From: Hyperoodon ampullatus
Taxonomy: Eukaryota > Chordata > Mammalia > Artiodactyla > Ziphiidae
Assembly (NCBI GenBank): GCA_949752795.1
Contig: OX457057.1
Location: forward strand, 160,433,980 to 160,497,979
DNA length: 64,000 nucleotides
Direction: 5' to 3'
Part shown: one piece after another, positions 46,185-58,997 of the stretch
Layout: the number at the start of each line of letters is the position of its first letter
How positions within the stretch are numbered: position 1 is the first letter of the stretch
Translations under genes and position numbers: made by a program
The notes under the pieces: model-generated
Seen by the model: the letters and a program-made list of their open reading frames with translations, nothing else
What the model was told of the DNA's origin: nothing
The model's database searches: none

Positions 46185-48329
46185 CTGAGGAATAATAAGC
46201 AAATTGAGTACACTTACCATCATGTTTCTTACAAATAAGCACACCTAGCACACTAACAAGAGTCACATATCCTACTGACAAGCACAGGTTAAAGAGTTTT
46301 ATATTTTAGAAAGATTTCACCAATTTAGTTTTTTTTTCTTAAATGGTACAATATTGAAAATGAATTTTTAAATATTGTTTTACTGAATTTCAGTAATCAT
46401 TTAACAAATAAACTTCATTTCCATATTGTATACCAGGCTCTCTTTTAGACCCCAGAAATACAAACCAGATGAAATCCTTGATCTGACTGAAATTATACTC
46501 TAATATGTATGTGATACACTAATGACTCAATAGTTAATAGTAGAAAATATTAGCAGATTTATTAACTCTGTTATTTGTACTTTTATTCTCAAATTGCCTT
46601 ATCCTCCATCTGAAAAAATTTTGCTTTGCTTTTTGATGTCAGTAAATAAAATTAAGCTTGGATTTCACATACATAGTTAAATTTAAGGAATGTTCCATTT
46701 TCACATGAGGAAGACAGCACTCAACTAATCTTTCCAGGTACTAGTACCCAGTATTTGAGAGTCCACGCTTACCTACACAAAAGTCTTAAGTAAACAAACT
46801 GCCAACAGACCAGAACTGTAATTCACGGATTTTCTCACTATTTATATCTGGATATCTAGCTCTTTAAAAATATGTTTTTAAAGGTTATGACATCTTATGG
46901 GAACTAGAACTGATATGTATTAAGCCATAGCACTTATTTAAAAAAATTTAACAAAGGAATACTAGTCATGTCAGAAGCCTATTAAACAAAAGAAATAGCA
47001 GTCCCCTTCTTGTCCCATTCTCTAGAGACAAACATTTTCAAAATTTGTAAGCTATTTCTTCTATTATTTATCTTCCACATTTCTAAATAATGTGTATATA
47101 TTGCTATATCTTGATTATTCAATTTTAGACATTATCCACTGCTTACTATGATGAATTTTATGAAGATTTTTAACACATTAACATATCTCCCTGTTCCCTC
47201 CCCCATCCATCCAATAGAGTGATAATGTAATTTTTGGATAAATCCACATGCAGTGAACTCATTATTAGGCCTCTCAGTAAGAGCTGCAATTTCATGTGTC
47301 TTTAAGAGCCAGTCAAGTGGATCCACATTTCACTGATGTGGGAGCTGATGTTACCAAAAACTGAAGGTCTTTTGGGAGGAATACACTTAACTTGAGGTCA
47401 AGAGACGCAGAAAAGTTAAGTTTTAATATGGAGATAACAAAAATGCTTCCTGGACCTGGGTGTGGTGCTCAATAGTATGCGTTGTTAACGTCGAGGAACT
47501 GATTTTAAGGTACATATAGCTGTGTTAATTTTTAAATGAAGTACCACTGGATTCAGCAAATAGCTTCTTCCCTTTTTAAGAAGAATAAATTTTATTCCAA
47601 TATTTGCCTTTTTAAAATTGAAAGGGGTATGGTGATCCCCTAGAACATTTTTCTTATACATTTGCAAAGCATAATGTACAAAAGCATATACTTTATTTTC
47701 TAGGGTCATGAAAATATATAATAACAAAAAAACTGATTCTATTAACTAGTTTTATTACATAGAAATCAAAAAGTTAGAACTATTTAAAAGGAGGAACGAA
47801 TATTTATATAAAGATATAAACAGTTCATCAAAGCAACCATTGTAATAAGAAATAAATGTATTATCTCTCTCAGTAAGGGAAGAACAGTTCAAAGAGCAAT
47901 AAGGCACATACATTTGGTGAACACAAAAGGCCATCTTTACTTGAATGCATGTCTGCTGTCTGACTTGTGCTTACTATTACTTTTTTTGATTTTCTTTTCA
48001 AATGAGACTTACAAAGATATATCTAGTATCTTGGTCATATATTCTAAATTCGCACATTGGGATTGCTACAGCTTATGTTAAAAAAAAAAAAACACTGTCA
48101 GTAAACATCTCCTTTTCTGCCTTCATTTGTTTATACAAAGTTACCCTAATATACTATTCTTCGTATTCACTCTCCTATCATTTATTTTTAATCCTCACAC
48201 TTGAAAACAGCCTTCCCTAGTCACCAATTAAATACTACACATTCACGCATTTTCAAAGTGCAATTTTGAGGTACTGGTGACATTCTGACATAGTATAAAG
48301 TATTAGTGACCCAATTTATAATCTCCTCC

Positions 48330-48520
48330 ACATCACAGAATTTTAGGACTGGGAAAGGATCAAGAGATAATCTAGTATAATACCCTACCTTATAGAGAAG
48401 AATACACTGTAGTCTGGTTGCCTGAAATTATACAGCTAGTTAGTGAGAGAGCTGGGATTAGAATTCACTTATAAGGATTCCCAGTTCATTGTTTAATTTC
48501 TCTCAATATCTGAGTAAAGA
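48330..48520 (+). repeat. MIR-like ancient SINE fragment
   Basis: It has GAATTTTAGGACTGGGAAAG, then ATAATCTAGTATAATACCCT, then CTAGTTAGTGAGAGAGCTGG, a MIR-type 3' order. Degenerate. Confidence 0.5.
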
Positions 48521-48567
48521 TACTCTTGGCCTTTTGACTTTTTAACTCAGCCTCTCTCATCCTTTTA

Positions 48568-48570
<3 letters not shown>

Positions 48571-48614
<44 letters not shown>
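48571..48614. repeat. (AT)22 microsatellite
   Basis: 44 bp of uninterrupted AT dinucleotide, bordered by TTATTC on the left and GAATAT on the right, so the palindrome extends a few bases past the repeat. It lies in an XPR1 intron. Confidence 0.98.
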
Positions 48615-48617
<3 letters not shown>

Positions 48618-48774
48618 TATAAGATGCTAAAATAATTCCCACATAATTATCCATATATTTTTGGATTAAATTGAAACTTTAGGAAAACTGATTGAAATAA
48701 ATGAAAGGAGAAGCCTTCTTGATGCACCCAAGCAAAGTCAGGCACTCCCCTTTCCTTCGTGCTTTCATAGCGCT

Positions 48775-49110
48775 GCTCATTCAGTCAAGTATTTATTCAT
48801 TCATTCCACAAACATTAAGTCTCTGTATGCCAGGGACTATGCTGGATAGTGAGGGATATAGATACCTAAACAGGTAATTAAAATACAGTGTGACGATTGC
48901 CATAATGGAAGTTTGTATAGGGTAAAATGGGATTGGTACGAATGGCTAATTATGCGTGGAGAAGTAAGAAAGGCTTCTTAGAGAAAGTAAAAAACTGACT
49001 TAAAAAGAAGGAACAAGAGTTTGCAAGGTAAACAAAGGGGAAAGAGGGCATTTGAGATGGAGGGAATTGCATGATCAAAATAAATCATAAATGATAGTAA
49101 GTTATTTATT
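48775..49110 (+). repeat. L2-like ancient repeat fragment
   Basis: It starts with TCAAGTATTTATTCATTCAT and CTGTATGCCAGGGACTATGC, and continues with GGCTTCTTAGAGAAAG. Same family as 40210-41260. Confidence 0.6.
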
Positions 49111-49400
49111 CCTCTATTCTAGTCTTTACCACATTGTATTACAATCTGTTTACTTATCTGTTTAGAATATAGATTAAGGCCTCCTTGAGAACCAGAATTT
49201 TACTTTGGTTTTATTTCCTATAGCATCTAGCATATAGTAAACATCTGATACATTTTTGCTGACTGAATGGATTAGTATTTTTTGGTAAGTATTTTCTCTA
49301 ATTATATTAAGTTGGGATTGGGTATATATTGTAATAGGTACACCTGAGTTGTTGTTTTGTTTTTCTTTTTTAAATAAACCCAAGGACTCTTTGTACATAC

Positions 49401-49567
49401 TTTTTGGGGGTATACAATCTCTTCCCGGAGGAAAGTGTTTTCTCCTGCATTCTTATCAAAAAGACCCCAGTCCATCTTCAGATCCCAGATGAGGGTGTAA
49501 CAGGAACTGATGATACAAAAGACGATCCACAGGTAAAAGAACACTATGGTGTCTGAGTGACCTCGTT
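49401..49567 (-). CDS. XPR1: XPR1 coding exon, EXS-domain segment (most upstream exon in the window)
   Basis: A 167-nt exon. The minus-strand acceptor is TTTCTTCAG before 49567 and the donor is CCAAAAA/GTATGT at 49401/49400. It begins with the last two bases of a codon, then [13 protein letters not shown], a transmembrane helix ([20 protein letters not shown]), the characteristic EXS motif [11 protein letters not shown], and ends EEIVYPQK on a codon boundary. This is the membrane-embedded core of the phosphate exporter. With the three downstream exons it gives 195 complete C-terminal residues of a protein that is about 696 residues in human. The preceding exon was not found up to base 64000, so at least 14.4 kb of intron lies upstream. 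Confidence 0.98.
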
Positions 49568-50588
49568 CTGAAGAAAGAAAAGGGAAAGAGAAAATTACTA
49601 ATTCAGGTAAAATTCTTCATTAAACAAAACTAATTTAAAAACAGATTATTTCTCCAGCTCCATAAAGGAAATAAGATTTTAAAAGAAATCTCCTTAGTAG
49701 GATCATTGTCTAACAAAAGTTAAACAATAAATCTGATTCTTCTGAAGTTCAAATAATTATCAAACATTCATCAAATACACAAAATTTGTACAAATGTGCA
49801 TTTAGAGTTTAGAGGCTTTATGCTGAAAACATAAAATTTCAAATAACTGCAATGGAGGTTTTGAATATTACAAAAGTTGTCATTTTAGTTTTTGCCATCA
49901 GGTGGCAGCTTAGGGTCAAAGATGAAAAAAAGTTATGAAACATCAGTAATAAGGAATGTGCTGCATTTGCTTTAAGAAATTCTTGGATTGTTTTTACTTT
50001 AGAACAACATTTCCTTCATATACGTAGATCTTAATACTTATTGAGAAAGCAATCGGATAATTTTAATTCTAGGTAAAATGCCAGAAAGCAACAGATTGAT
50101 GAGGAATGTATCCTTAAGAACATATATGAAAGCAAATTTCTCTCAAATCACAAAGCAAAGAATGATATGTTTGCTTTTTTTTGATGTTATTTAATGATAC
50201 AAAGGCTTAATGTGACTTTATGCTGGGAACACTGTAATGTAACTTTGGGTTTTATGCTGAGAACACTATAAAGTGCACTAAATCAGAATAATAAAAATAA
50301 TTTGCAAAGGTAGTTACACAACCTAGTCTTTTTCACTCTCAAGTGCTCTGTATATTCTCTATGAAACCTTTTTTTGACAAGTTTGAAAGTCATCGTGATG
50401 TTCTTTGTATTCTCTGGGTGTAGGATATAGGTATATAACTACTACTAATATGGTCCTCAATCATCAGGGAAAAAAGGTGTCATCTAATTCAAAAAAAGTT
50501 TAAATTGTGGTTAGTTTCCCAAAGGCTTAGAAAGTAAAGGATGTATCATGCATTATCCATAATCCTCCTATTAAAATAAACAAGTGCT

Positions 50589-50713
50589 GGGAATTTCCTG
50601 GTGGTCCAGTGGTTAGAACTCGGTGCTTTCACTGCTGGGGCCCGGGTTCAATCTCTGGTCGGGGAACTAAGATCCCGCAAGCCATGGCAGTGTGGCCAAA
50701 CAAACAAACAAAA
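50589..50713 (+). mobile_element. Short tRNA-derived SINE, different subfamily
   Basis: About 125 bp: a tRNA-like head (CTGGTGGTCCAGTGGTTAGA, GGGCCCGGGTTCAATC) followed by a short CAAACAAACAAA tail and no long body. Direct repeats AAACAAGTGCT (50578-50588 and 50714-50724) mark the insertion. It resembles the shorter artiodactyl Bov-tA-type form rather than the long CHR copies. Confidence 0.9.
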
Positions 50714-50858
50714 AAACAAGTGCTTACTAATCATTTTTAGATAGTAAAATGTTAAGTACAGTATTATTCAAAGGCACCCTTTAGACATTTATAATCTAGT
50801 AAGTTGAAACAGCCATTTGTTATTGATGATAAATTTGAGCTCAAAATAAAATAAACAG

Positions 50859-51066
50859 GGGCTTCCCTGGTGGCACAGTGGTTGAGAGTCCGCCTGCCGA
50901 TGCAGGGGGCACGGGTTCGTGCCCCAGTCCAGGAGGATCCCACATGCCGCAGAGCGGCTGGGCCCGTGAGCCATGGCCGCTGAGCCTGCACGTCCGGAGC
51001 CTGTGCTCCGCAAGGGGAGAGGCCACAGCAGTGATAGGCCCGCGTACTGCAAAAAAAAAAAAAAAA
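50859..51066 (+). mobile_element. CHR-family tRNA-derived SINE
   Basis: A full-length copy with poly-A at 51051-51066. A clear target-site duplication was not found in the A-rich flanks. It lies about 145 bp from the previous SINE. Confidence 0.95.
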
Positions 51067-51084
51067 CCCAAAAAACAACAAAAA

Positions 51085-51470
51085 AAAAAACAAAGGACTA
51101 TGAGAACATCAAGGAGAATGGGACTGTTTCCAGCAGTAGGAAATAAGAGGAAGTAGCATTTGAGTTATTTCTAGAAGGATAAATAGTGTTGCAAAAGTCA
51201 GGCAGATGAGGCAAGGCTATTCAATGCTAAAAGAAGATAATGAAAAGCCATGAGGGTGGGAAACTGCAAGGTATTTTTGAGAAGCTGCAAGTAATCTAAG
51301 TCTAGTGTGGGTGAAACACAGAGGATGTGAGGGAGTGGGTATGATTTGAAATGAAGCTGGAAAAGACATTTTGGGTCTGACTGTGGAATGCCTTCTTGGG
51401 CCTTAGGATTAAATCTGTATTTCAGAAAAATAATGGGTTGGCAGGTTGCTTTCATCAGAATTACTTAGTT
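51085..51470 (+). repeat. L2-like ancient repeat fragment
   Basis: It contains TAGCATTTGAGTTATTTCTA, GCAAGTAATCTAAGTC, GACATTTTGGGTCTGACTGT and GGGCCTTAGGATTAAATCTG, in the order seen for this family elsewhere. Confidence 0.5.
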
Positions 51471-53059
51471 GGTTAAAAAAATACAGATATCTCTGAGCTC
51501 CAGTGTTGTTAGCATCAGTCTGTACCAGCTTTATGAACCGACTGTCAAATTTTCAAAAACTTTGCAAACTGGTTGTTAAACAGTCATTATTAAAAATTAA
51601 ATTACATAAACTTATAATTAGCTATATTAAAAACAAAGGTAATGAAAACTCAAATTCATCACTTCCTAATTACTTTACTAAATTTTGATATTATTTATTC
51701 TTTTAGGTTATATATGTTTATATATCTATATAATGGAAATACTATACATCTTTTTCCAACATTCCATGTTAATCATCTTAGTAGCTTGAAATTGGCTATG
51801 GTAGCAGTCCGTATTTACACCATGGAAATCAGCAAACACTGCAAATCAGTGCCCCATCCCCACTCCCACCCGAGAGCTAGTTTTTAAATATATACCAGCA
51901 CACCACTGTTCACCTTCTTCTCCTGGAAAGTCAGTGGTAGGGAACAGAAACAAAAGTTTTAAAAATGGTCCACAATTGATTCTAATGAACAGTCAAGCTT
52001 GGATATAAACACATTTTCAGGTTTAAACTATTTTCACAAAAACTTTTCTTCATGAAGAGAAAATTGGGTTAATATTTATATTATAGCATTGTGCCATATG
52101 AATTATAATTTAAAAGGTCTAACAAAATATTTACTTATTATCTAGGTTTAGTTGGATGTGCTCTAACATACCTGTTCACTTCATTCTATACACAGATATA
52201 GAATCTAGCTGAGTTGTATTGTTCAATAATTAGCATCATGGTTGCATTCAAAAAAATTCCATAACTCATCTACTAAGGTTTGCAAAGAATAAAGCAAATT
52301 TAGCAACATAATAAAATTCACTCGTCGTATTTTCAAAACAAGATCAACACAGAGATAAAGACCTAAAAGGAATTGATAATGAAACTAAAAGTAATGTGCT
52401 AATTTTGTTATTTCTTCTAGATTTTAAAACAAGTTCTATCCTCAGAATATAATTCTTAAAATGGGACAATGGGCTAAACTGCCTTCCTCTAAGCCCATAT
52501 TATTTCTATGAAATTGCTATGAAACATATACAAGGACTTACTGACTTAAAAAATATATTTTAACAGAATATTTTATAATAAGTAATTTTTATCTTATGAA
52601 CTTCTTCAAACAATGATTAACATGCACCTGGTCTACATATGTTACATTTTGGTCTTTTTAAAATTACTACCCTACCTGATCATTTCCATCTCCCAAATGA
52701 GGAGTGCTTCTCCCTGAAATCATCTGCCTTCATTGGTATTCAGAGGTTGTATCAGGAAGATATTATCACTTTAGGCAAGCAATTACATCTAATTCTCTGT
52801 TGGCTAACTCTGGTAGCCCACTTTAGTAATGTTCAGAATCACAGAAAATCAAGTCATTGGTATTCTACACTAGGCTTCTATTACACACCGGCCATGTTAG
52901 AAGCGTAATTAATACCAGACAAATGTATGGTAATTGGTATCTAGTGAATCTAAAACAAATAAAATAAGCTTCCTAGAGTTTTGTACCCATTAACCATCAT
53001 AGGAAGGATAAAGCAAAATATGTTGGGAAAATATAAATAAAATAAATTTTTAGAAAAAG

Positions 53060-53272
53060 GGGGCTTCCCTGGTGGTGCAGTGGTTGAGAATCTGCCTGCT
53101 AACGCAGGGGACACGGGTTCGAGCCCTGGTCTGGGAGTTTCCCACATGCCGCGGAGCAACTAGGCCCATGAGCCGCCAACTACTGAGCCTGTGTGTCTGG
53201 AGCCTGTGCTCCGCAACAAGAGAGGCCGCGATAGTGAGAGGCCCACACACTGCAATGAAGAGTGGCCCAGAA
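53060..53272 (+). mobile_element. Older CHR-type SINE
   Basis: About 213 bp with head GGGCTTCCCTGGTGGTGCAG and a more diverged body (ACTACTGAGCCTGTGTGTCT, GCAATGAAGAGTGGCCC). The tail is not a clean poly-A. Flanking AGAAAAA repeats are a weak target site. It belongs to an older subfamily than the copies ending GCGTACCGC. Confidence 0.9.
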
Positions 53273-53544
53273 AAACCAGAAAAATTACATATGGACATCA
53301 TTGTGAGTCATATTTCAGGAAGGATATTTTAAATATGAAAAAGTGGCACTGTGTAAAAACAAAGTGAACAGTTTTCTTTCAACCAAAACCTTTCTACTCT
53401 GGTAAGAGTTTACCAGGTTTTAATCTGAAATTAAATAAGGAAACAAATAAAACAGACTGGGGACACTGTTTTCAAAGCCCAAACCTATATAGGTAAGCTG
53501 AGTTATGAGTGAGTTTGGCTATCAATTTATCCTAGGACAGGCAA

Positions 53545-53700
53545 GACAGACATTATATTCCCATTTTACAGTTAAGGAAGCTGAAGTTCAGCGAGACAGT
53601 CAGTAAGTGGAAAGATAACTGTATTTGAAGTCACAAGATCTGGGTTTGAATCCAGACTCTGCCTCTTTCCAACTCTGTGATTATAGAAAATTCATAATCT
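53545..53700 (+). repeat. MIR-type ancient SINE pieces
   Basis: CATTTTACAGTTAAGGAAGC followed by TCTGGGTTTGAATCCAGACT and GCCTCTTTCCAACTCTGTGA are MIR phrases, here partly out of order, so two overlapping old fragments are likely. Confidence 0.5.
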
Positions 53701-54224
53701 TAAAATGATTGAGACAAAAATGGAAATCATTAGGCCTAAGGATAAATGAGGAAACTAGTAATAGGAATCTTTAACCAAGGAACTTTTTTTGTACTAGACA
53801 GCACTGTTTCTTTAAGTCCATCTCAACTTGAAATAATAGTTCCATAAAACTATTAAGTAACATTAAAAATACTTCTAAGGTATGTGGAAAACAGAATTTA
53901 AAAAGTATACACATATTATTATTTCAGACTGTATATAACTTTATGTTTATAGAAATACAGAGGCAGCTATCCCTGATGAGGAAAGTAAGATTATTAAAGG
54001 GATTCATTTTAACTTTATGTATTTATGTATTATTTGAATTTTGTTTTTACAGCCATATATACATATCCATGTTTTATTTGTATAATTAAACTAAAAGAAA
54101 AAAGAAGAAAGTGGGCTAAAGAAAACAGTTATCATCAGGGTGATGATATTTTATAAATGATTTAAACAAGAGTTTCATGTTGCTATATTGTTTTTATAAT
54201 AAAAAAGTACACAGGAATTCATTT

Positions 54225-54832
54225 ATTCATTCAACAAATGCTTACTGAGTGTCTACTACTATAAGCTATGTTATTTATTATATAGTTATAATACTTAAGA
54301 TCAGCTGCAAAGAAAAATCTGTTTACTTCTACATTCAACAAACATGTGCTGAACGTCTACCAGGTAACCAGGTATATTTTAGAGAACAGAAGGGTACTGA
54401 AGAACTATTAAGGACTAAGTGTGAAAGAGGAGAGATGTAAAATAAACAAAAGCACAATGTGAAAGTGCAACTATGGAACTGTGCATACAGGAGGAATCAA
54501 TAGGTTAGGCTTTCAGGACGGGAACAGCCAGGAAAGGCTTCCTGGAGGGGGTGCTACTTGAGTTGAGTCTTAAAAGTTAACAGTCTTGAGTTAACCAGGT
54601 TTCTGAGGCAGAGAGAGCCATATCAAAGTATAGAAACCATTCATTCAACAAATGAACACCTACTTACTATATGCCAGATATTATTCTAGATACCAGGTAC
54701 ACAGTAGTGAATCTTATTCACCAATGGGCAAATTTCCTACCCTAATGAAGCTTACTACTTAGTTGGGGTAAACAATTATCAGATATACAAGTAAACATGA
54801 CAATTTCAGACAGTGAAAAGTGCCAAGAAGGA
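54225..54832 (+). repeat. L2-like ancient repeat, part 1 (interrupted by a SINE)
   Basis: It has TTCATTCAACAAATGCTTAC, CAGGAAAGGCTTCCTGGAGG, GATATTATTCTAGATACCAG and CCTACCCTAATGAAGCTTAC. The same family continues after the SINE at 54844-55184. Confidence 0.6.
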
Positions 54833-54843
54833 AACAGAACATG

Positions 54844-55184
54844 GGGACTTCCCTGGTGGCGCAGTGGTTAAGAATCCACCTGCCAATGCAGGGGACACGG
54901 GTTCAGGTCCTGGTCTGGGAAGATACCACATGACACGGAGCAGCTAAGCCTGTGCATCACAACTACTGAGCCTGAGCTCTAGAGCCTGTGAGCCACAACT
55001 ACTGAACCCGTGTGCCACAACTACTGAAGCCTGCGTGCCTGTAGCCTGTGCTCTGCAACAAGAGAAGACACCACCACACCGCAATGAAGAGTAGCCCCTG
55101 CTCGCCACAACTAGAGAAAGCATGCAAGCAGCAACAAAGACCCAGTGCAGCCAAAAATAAATAAATAAATACATTACAAAAAGA
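54844..55184 (+). mobile_element. Older, longer CHR-type SINE
   Basis: About 340 bp with head GGACTTCCCTGGTGGCGCAG, repeated CACAACTACTGA units in the body, and tail AAATAAATAAATAAATAC. Imperfect flanks GAAACAGAACATGG and GAAAACGGAACATGG indicate the target site. Same long form as 30095-30451 but in the opposite orientation. Confidence 0.92.
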
Positions 55185-55199
55185 AAAGAAAACGGAACA

Positions 55200-55935
55200 T
55201 GGTGACATGAGTGAGACTAGCAGAATTCCTTTAGATAGTGTTCAGGCAGAGAAGGTCTCTAAGTTGATATCTGAGTAATGAGAAGGAGCCAGCTACATGA
55301 AAAGCTGGAGGAAGACTTACATATATAATATTACATTTTCTAGTAACCATAATTTAAAAGGTAAAAAGCAGGTAAAATTAATTTTAATAATATATTTTGT
55401 TAATCTAATATATCTAAAATGTTATTTTAATGTATAATTAATGTATATAATAAATTATTATATAAAGTCATTGTGGCTATTAGAATAGAGACAGTGAGGA
55501 AAGGCAGAGTACTGTTTTGAGATACAGGAATGAGAAAAGGAAACAGATTAGACCAGGTGGCTTACTGAGATAAGGAAAGCCTTTTTAGGGTGAGAGACTG
55601 TTGAGCGTATATATAGGTTGAAGGGAAGGGGCCAGTAGTGACGAAGAGATTGAAGATTTAGGAACGAAAAGGGGTGACTGCCAGAGCAAGATCCTGAAAG
55701 AGACAGGAGGAAATGAGGTCAGATCCCTAAGGTGGGAAACCTTGTCCCCAAGTCTGGGAAAAATACGGTGAGAATGGATTTGGATTAAATAAGTATGTAT
55801 ATAGGTAGAAGTTAGCTGAAGGAAAATGACTCCTGATAGGTTCAAGTTTTTCAGGGTATAGGAGACAAAGGTAGTCTGTAAAATAAAGAGGGAAAGACTG
55901 AGTTGGAGGTTTTGAGAAAAGCAATGAGAGTTATC
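55200..55935 (+). repeat. L2-like ancient repeat, part 2
   Basis: It continues the repeat cut by the SINE: GTTCAGGCAGAGAAGGTCTC, GAGGAAATGAGGTCAGATCC, GAGGTTTTGAGAAAAGCAAT. Degenerate, with an AT-rich insertion near 55.32-55.46 kb. Confidence 0.5.
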
Positions 55936-57613
55936 ATGAAAACCCTTTTCAAGTTAATACCTTTTTCTGAGATGACAAAAATTTAATAATAAAAGTTAGC
56001 AAAGGACAAATTAACACGTGTAAGTATAGAAAGAGGGTAATATCTCCTTCCTATGATATTTTTTTAATAAAACATTTTGTTTGTGCTTATACTATCTTTT
56101 ATTATGATATAAACATACTTTTTCTCTCTTTCCTATAAGACTGTACCCTATCTAGCATTTTAAAAAGAATTTAACTTTACAATGGAGTAAACTGTATATG
56201 TGTTTGTATTTTCCATTAAATTGTAATGTCTTTTAGGGAAAGATCTCATGCCAGCATTTTTCCAAGGCCTATGTACTCCACTCCACACAGCGGGAACTCA
56301 ATTAATTTTTGCCAAATTGAATTGAGGGCAAGTGCTGTGTTTTACTCATTTTAAACTTTCTGTACAATGCCTTACATTCCAACAAATACTTGGGGAAGGC
56401 AACATGGTTTCTGGCAGCCTACACATACAATGTGTCCCCAAAAACTTGTATATAGCTGAATATGAAAAAGACAAGTAACAGATGTACATGTTATATGAGG
56501 ATTTTGTTTCCTGAGAACTAAAAATAAGAAAATAAAACCCCTTATTATATCTTCCTTGTCTTTTAGACATAATATTTAATGACATTATTCCCAACATCTT
56601 ACAGACATTTTTCGTTTTTACTCTTTACAACAGAACACAGGTAATCTCTTCAAATCGAATGAGTGTTGGCAATGACATTTAAACGTTGCTGCTTTCAGTA
56701 TGCCTAATGATTTCCATCTTTGCTTTAACGGTATTAAATTCAAGACATTTCTTTTCAATAATGAAGTGTACTATCACATATAATTCCCACTCATTTTAAT
56801 AAAAATGTACAAAACAGAACAAAATATTCAAATAATCACACAAATACACTAGTATTTGTGACAAAGAAGGTGACGCTGCCAAAGCTGTTAGCTGGCAGCT
56901 AGTGCTACCATGTGAAAGCAGGAAACATTCTGAATCCAAAGGATAACTCAGGTGTGTGTGACTATCTGCAAAGTCTTATAACATAATACCCAAAATGTCC
57001 AGCTTTCAACTGAAAATCACTAATCATACCAAGAACCAGGAAGATCTCAAACTGAGTGAAAAAAGTCCATCAGTAGATGCCAAAAATGAGATGAGAGCTG
57101 CTGGAATTATTTGATGAAAATGCTTTTATGAACAATTATGAAATGCTTGAAACAATGAAAAAATAGGAAGTCTCAGCAAAGAAATAGAAGACATAAAGAA
57201 AAACCACATGGAAATATTAGAACTGAAAAATATAATAACAAAAATAAAAAACTCAGTGAATGATGTTAACAGCAGAATAGAGAAGACAGAGGAAACAGTC
57301 TGCAAACTGGAAAAGAGGAGAATAGAAACTAACAAAGCTGAACAGTGGAATGAAAATATATTTACAAAAAGAAAAAGAAGAAGAAAGAAAAGAAAAGAGA
57401 TTCAGGGACCTGTGGAACCATAAAAATGATGTAACATTTGTGTCATCGGAGCCCAGAAGGAAAGAACAGGGAGGGGCTGAAACAGTACTTAAAGAAATAA
57501 TGGTCGACAGCTCCTCAAATTTGGTAAGAGACATAAACCTACAGATTCAAGAAGTTGAGCAAACCTCAAATAAAATAAATCTAAAGCCAAAACACATTAA
57601 AATTAAACTTCTC

Positions 57614-57825
57614 GGGCTTCCCTGGTGGCACAGTGGTTGAGAGTCCGCCTGCTGATGCAGGGGACACGGGTTCGTGCCCCGGTCCGGGAAGATCCCACAT
57701 GCCGCGGAGTGGCTGGGCCCGTGAGCCATGGCCGCTGAGCCTGCGCGTCCAGAGCCTGTGCTCTGCAACGGGAGAGGCCACAACAGTGAGAGGCCTGCGT
57801 ACCGCAAAAAAAAAAAAAAAAAAAA
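57614..57825 (+). mobile_element. CHR-family SINE nested in the old L1
   Basis: A full-length copy with poly-A. Flanked by the 15-bp repeat AAAATTAAACTTCTC (57599-57613 and 57826-57840), so the L1 sequence resumes exactly after it. Confidence 0.96.
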
Positions 57826-58785
57826 AAAATTAAACTTCTCAAAACTAAAGACAAAGATAAAAACCTTGAAAGCAGTCAAGAAAAACCCAATACCTTAACG
57901 GCCAGGGTTAAAACAATATGATTGACAGCGGATTTCTCATCAGAAAACTTCTGGAGGCCAGAAGAAAGTAGCACAAAATTTATCAAGAGCTGGAAAAAAA
58001 AGAAATATAAACCCAGATTTTTATACTCAATGTATACAAATTCTTATACTCAATATCCTTCAGGAAATGAAGGGGAAATCAAGACATTCTCAGATAAATG
58101 AAAACTAACAGAATATATTAGCAGATCTACCCTGAAAGAATTGTTGAATTCTCTAAACAGAAAGAAAATAATAAAAGGAACCTTAGAACTTCAAGAAGGA
58201 ACAAAGAACCAAGTAAGCAAAAATATGGGTAAATATGATAGGCTGTACTTTTCCTTTTGAGTTTTCCAAAGTATGCTTGACAGCTGAAGCAAAAATTATA
58301 ACACTGTCTGATATGGTGCTAAATGTATGGAGGAAATATTTAAGACCATTACATTATAAATGGGGGAGGGTAAAGAGATGTAAAGGGAGGTAAGGTTTCT
58401 ATAAGTCACTCAAAATGGTAAAATGATGACTCTAGGACACTGTGATAAGTTATGTATATACAATGTAATATTGAGAACTACTAAAAAACCTATACAAAGA
58501 GAGACACTCAAAAATGTTATAGATAAATCAAAATGGAATTTAAAAATATTCAAGTAAATACAGAGAAATAAAAAGCAGAGAGAGCAGAAAACCAAAAAAG
58601 AAAATGGCATACTTAATTTAAGTTCTAACATATCAATAATTACATTAAATGTCAATGGTGTAAATATATCACTTAAAAGAGATTGGCAGAGGGGATTAAA
58701 AACTATGACCCAATTACATCCTGTCTACAAGGACTCACTTAAAATATAACAATATAACTACGTTGAAGGTAAAAGTATGGAAAGA

Positions 58786-58997
58786 GGGCTTCCCTGGTGG
58801 CGCAGTGGTTGAGAGTCCGCCTGCCGATGCAGGGGACACGGGTTCGTGCCCTGGTCCGGGAGGATCCCACATGCCGCGGAGCGGCTGGGCCCATGAGCCA
58901 TGGCCACGGAGCCTGCGTGTCCGGAGCCTGTGCTCTGCAGCGGGAGAGGCCACAACAGTGAGAGGCCCGCGTACCACAAAAAAAAAAAAAAAAAAAA
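58786..58997 (+). mobile_element. CHR-family SINE nested in the old L1
   Basis: A full-length copy with poly-A. Flanked by ATGGAAAGA (58777-58785 and 58998-59006). Confidence 0.95.

Larger units (their letters stand above)
46185..49400 (-). other. XPR1: XPR1 intron (3.2 kb)
   Basis: Lies between the donor CAAAAA/GTATGT (GT at 49400-49399) and the acceptor AG at 46186-46185. It contains a MIR-like piece near 48330-48520, an (AT)n microsatellite at 48571-48614 and an L2-like piece at 48775-49110. The rest is AT-rich unique sequence. Confidence 0.9.
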
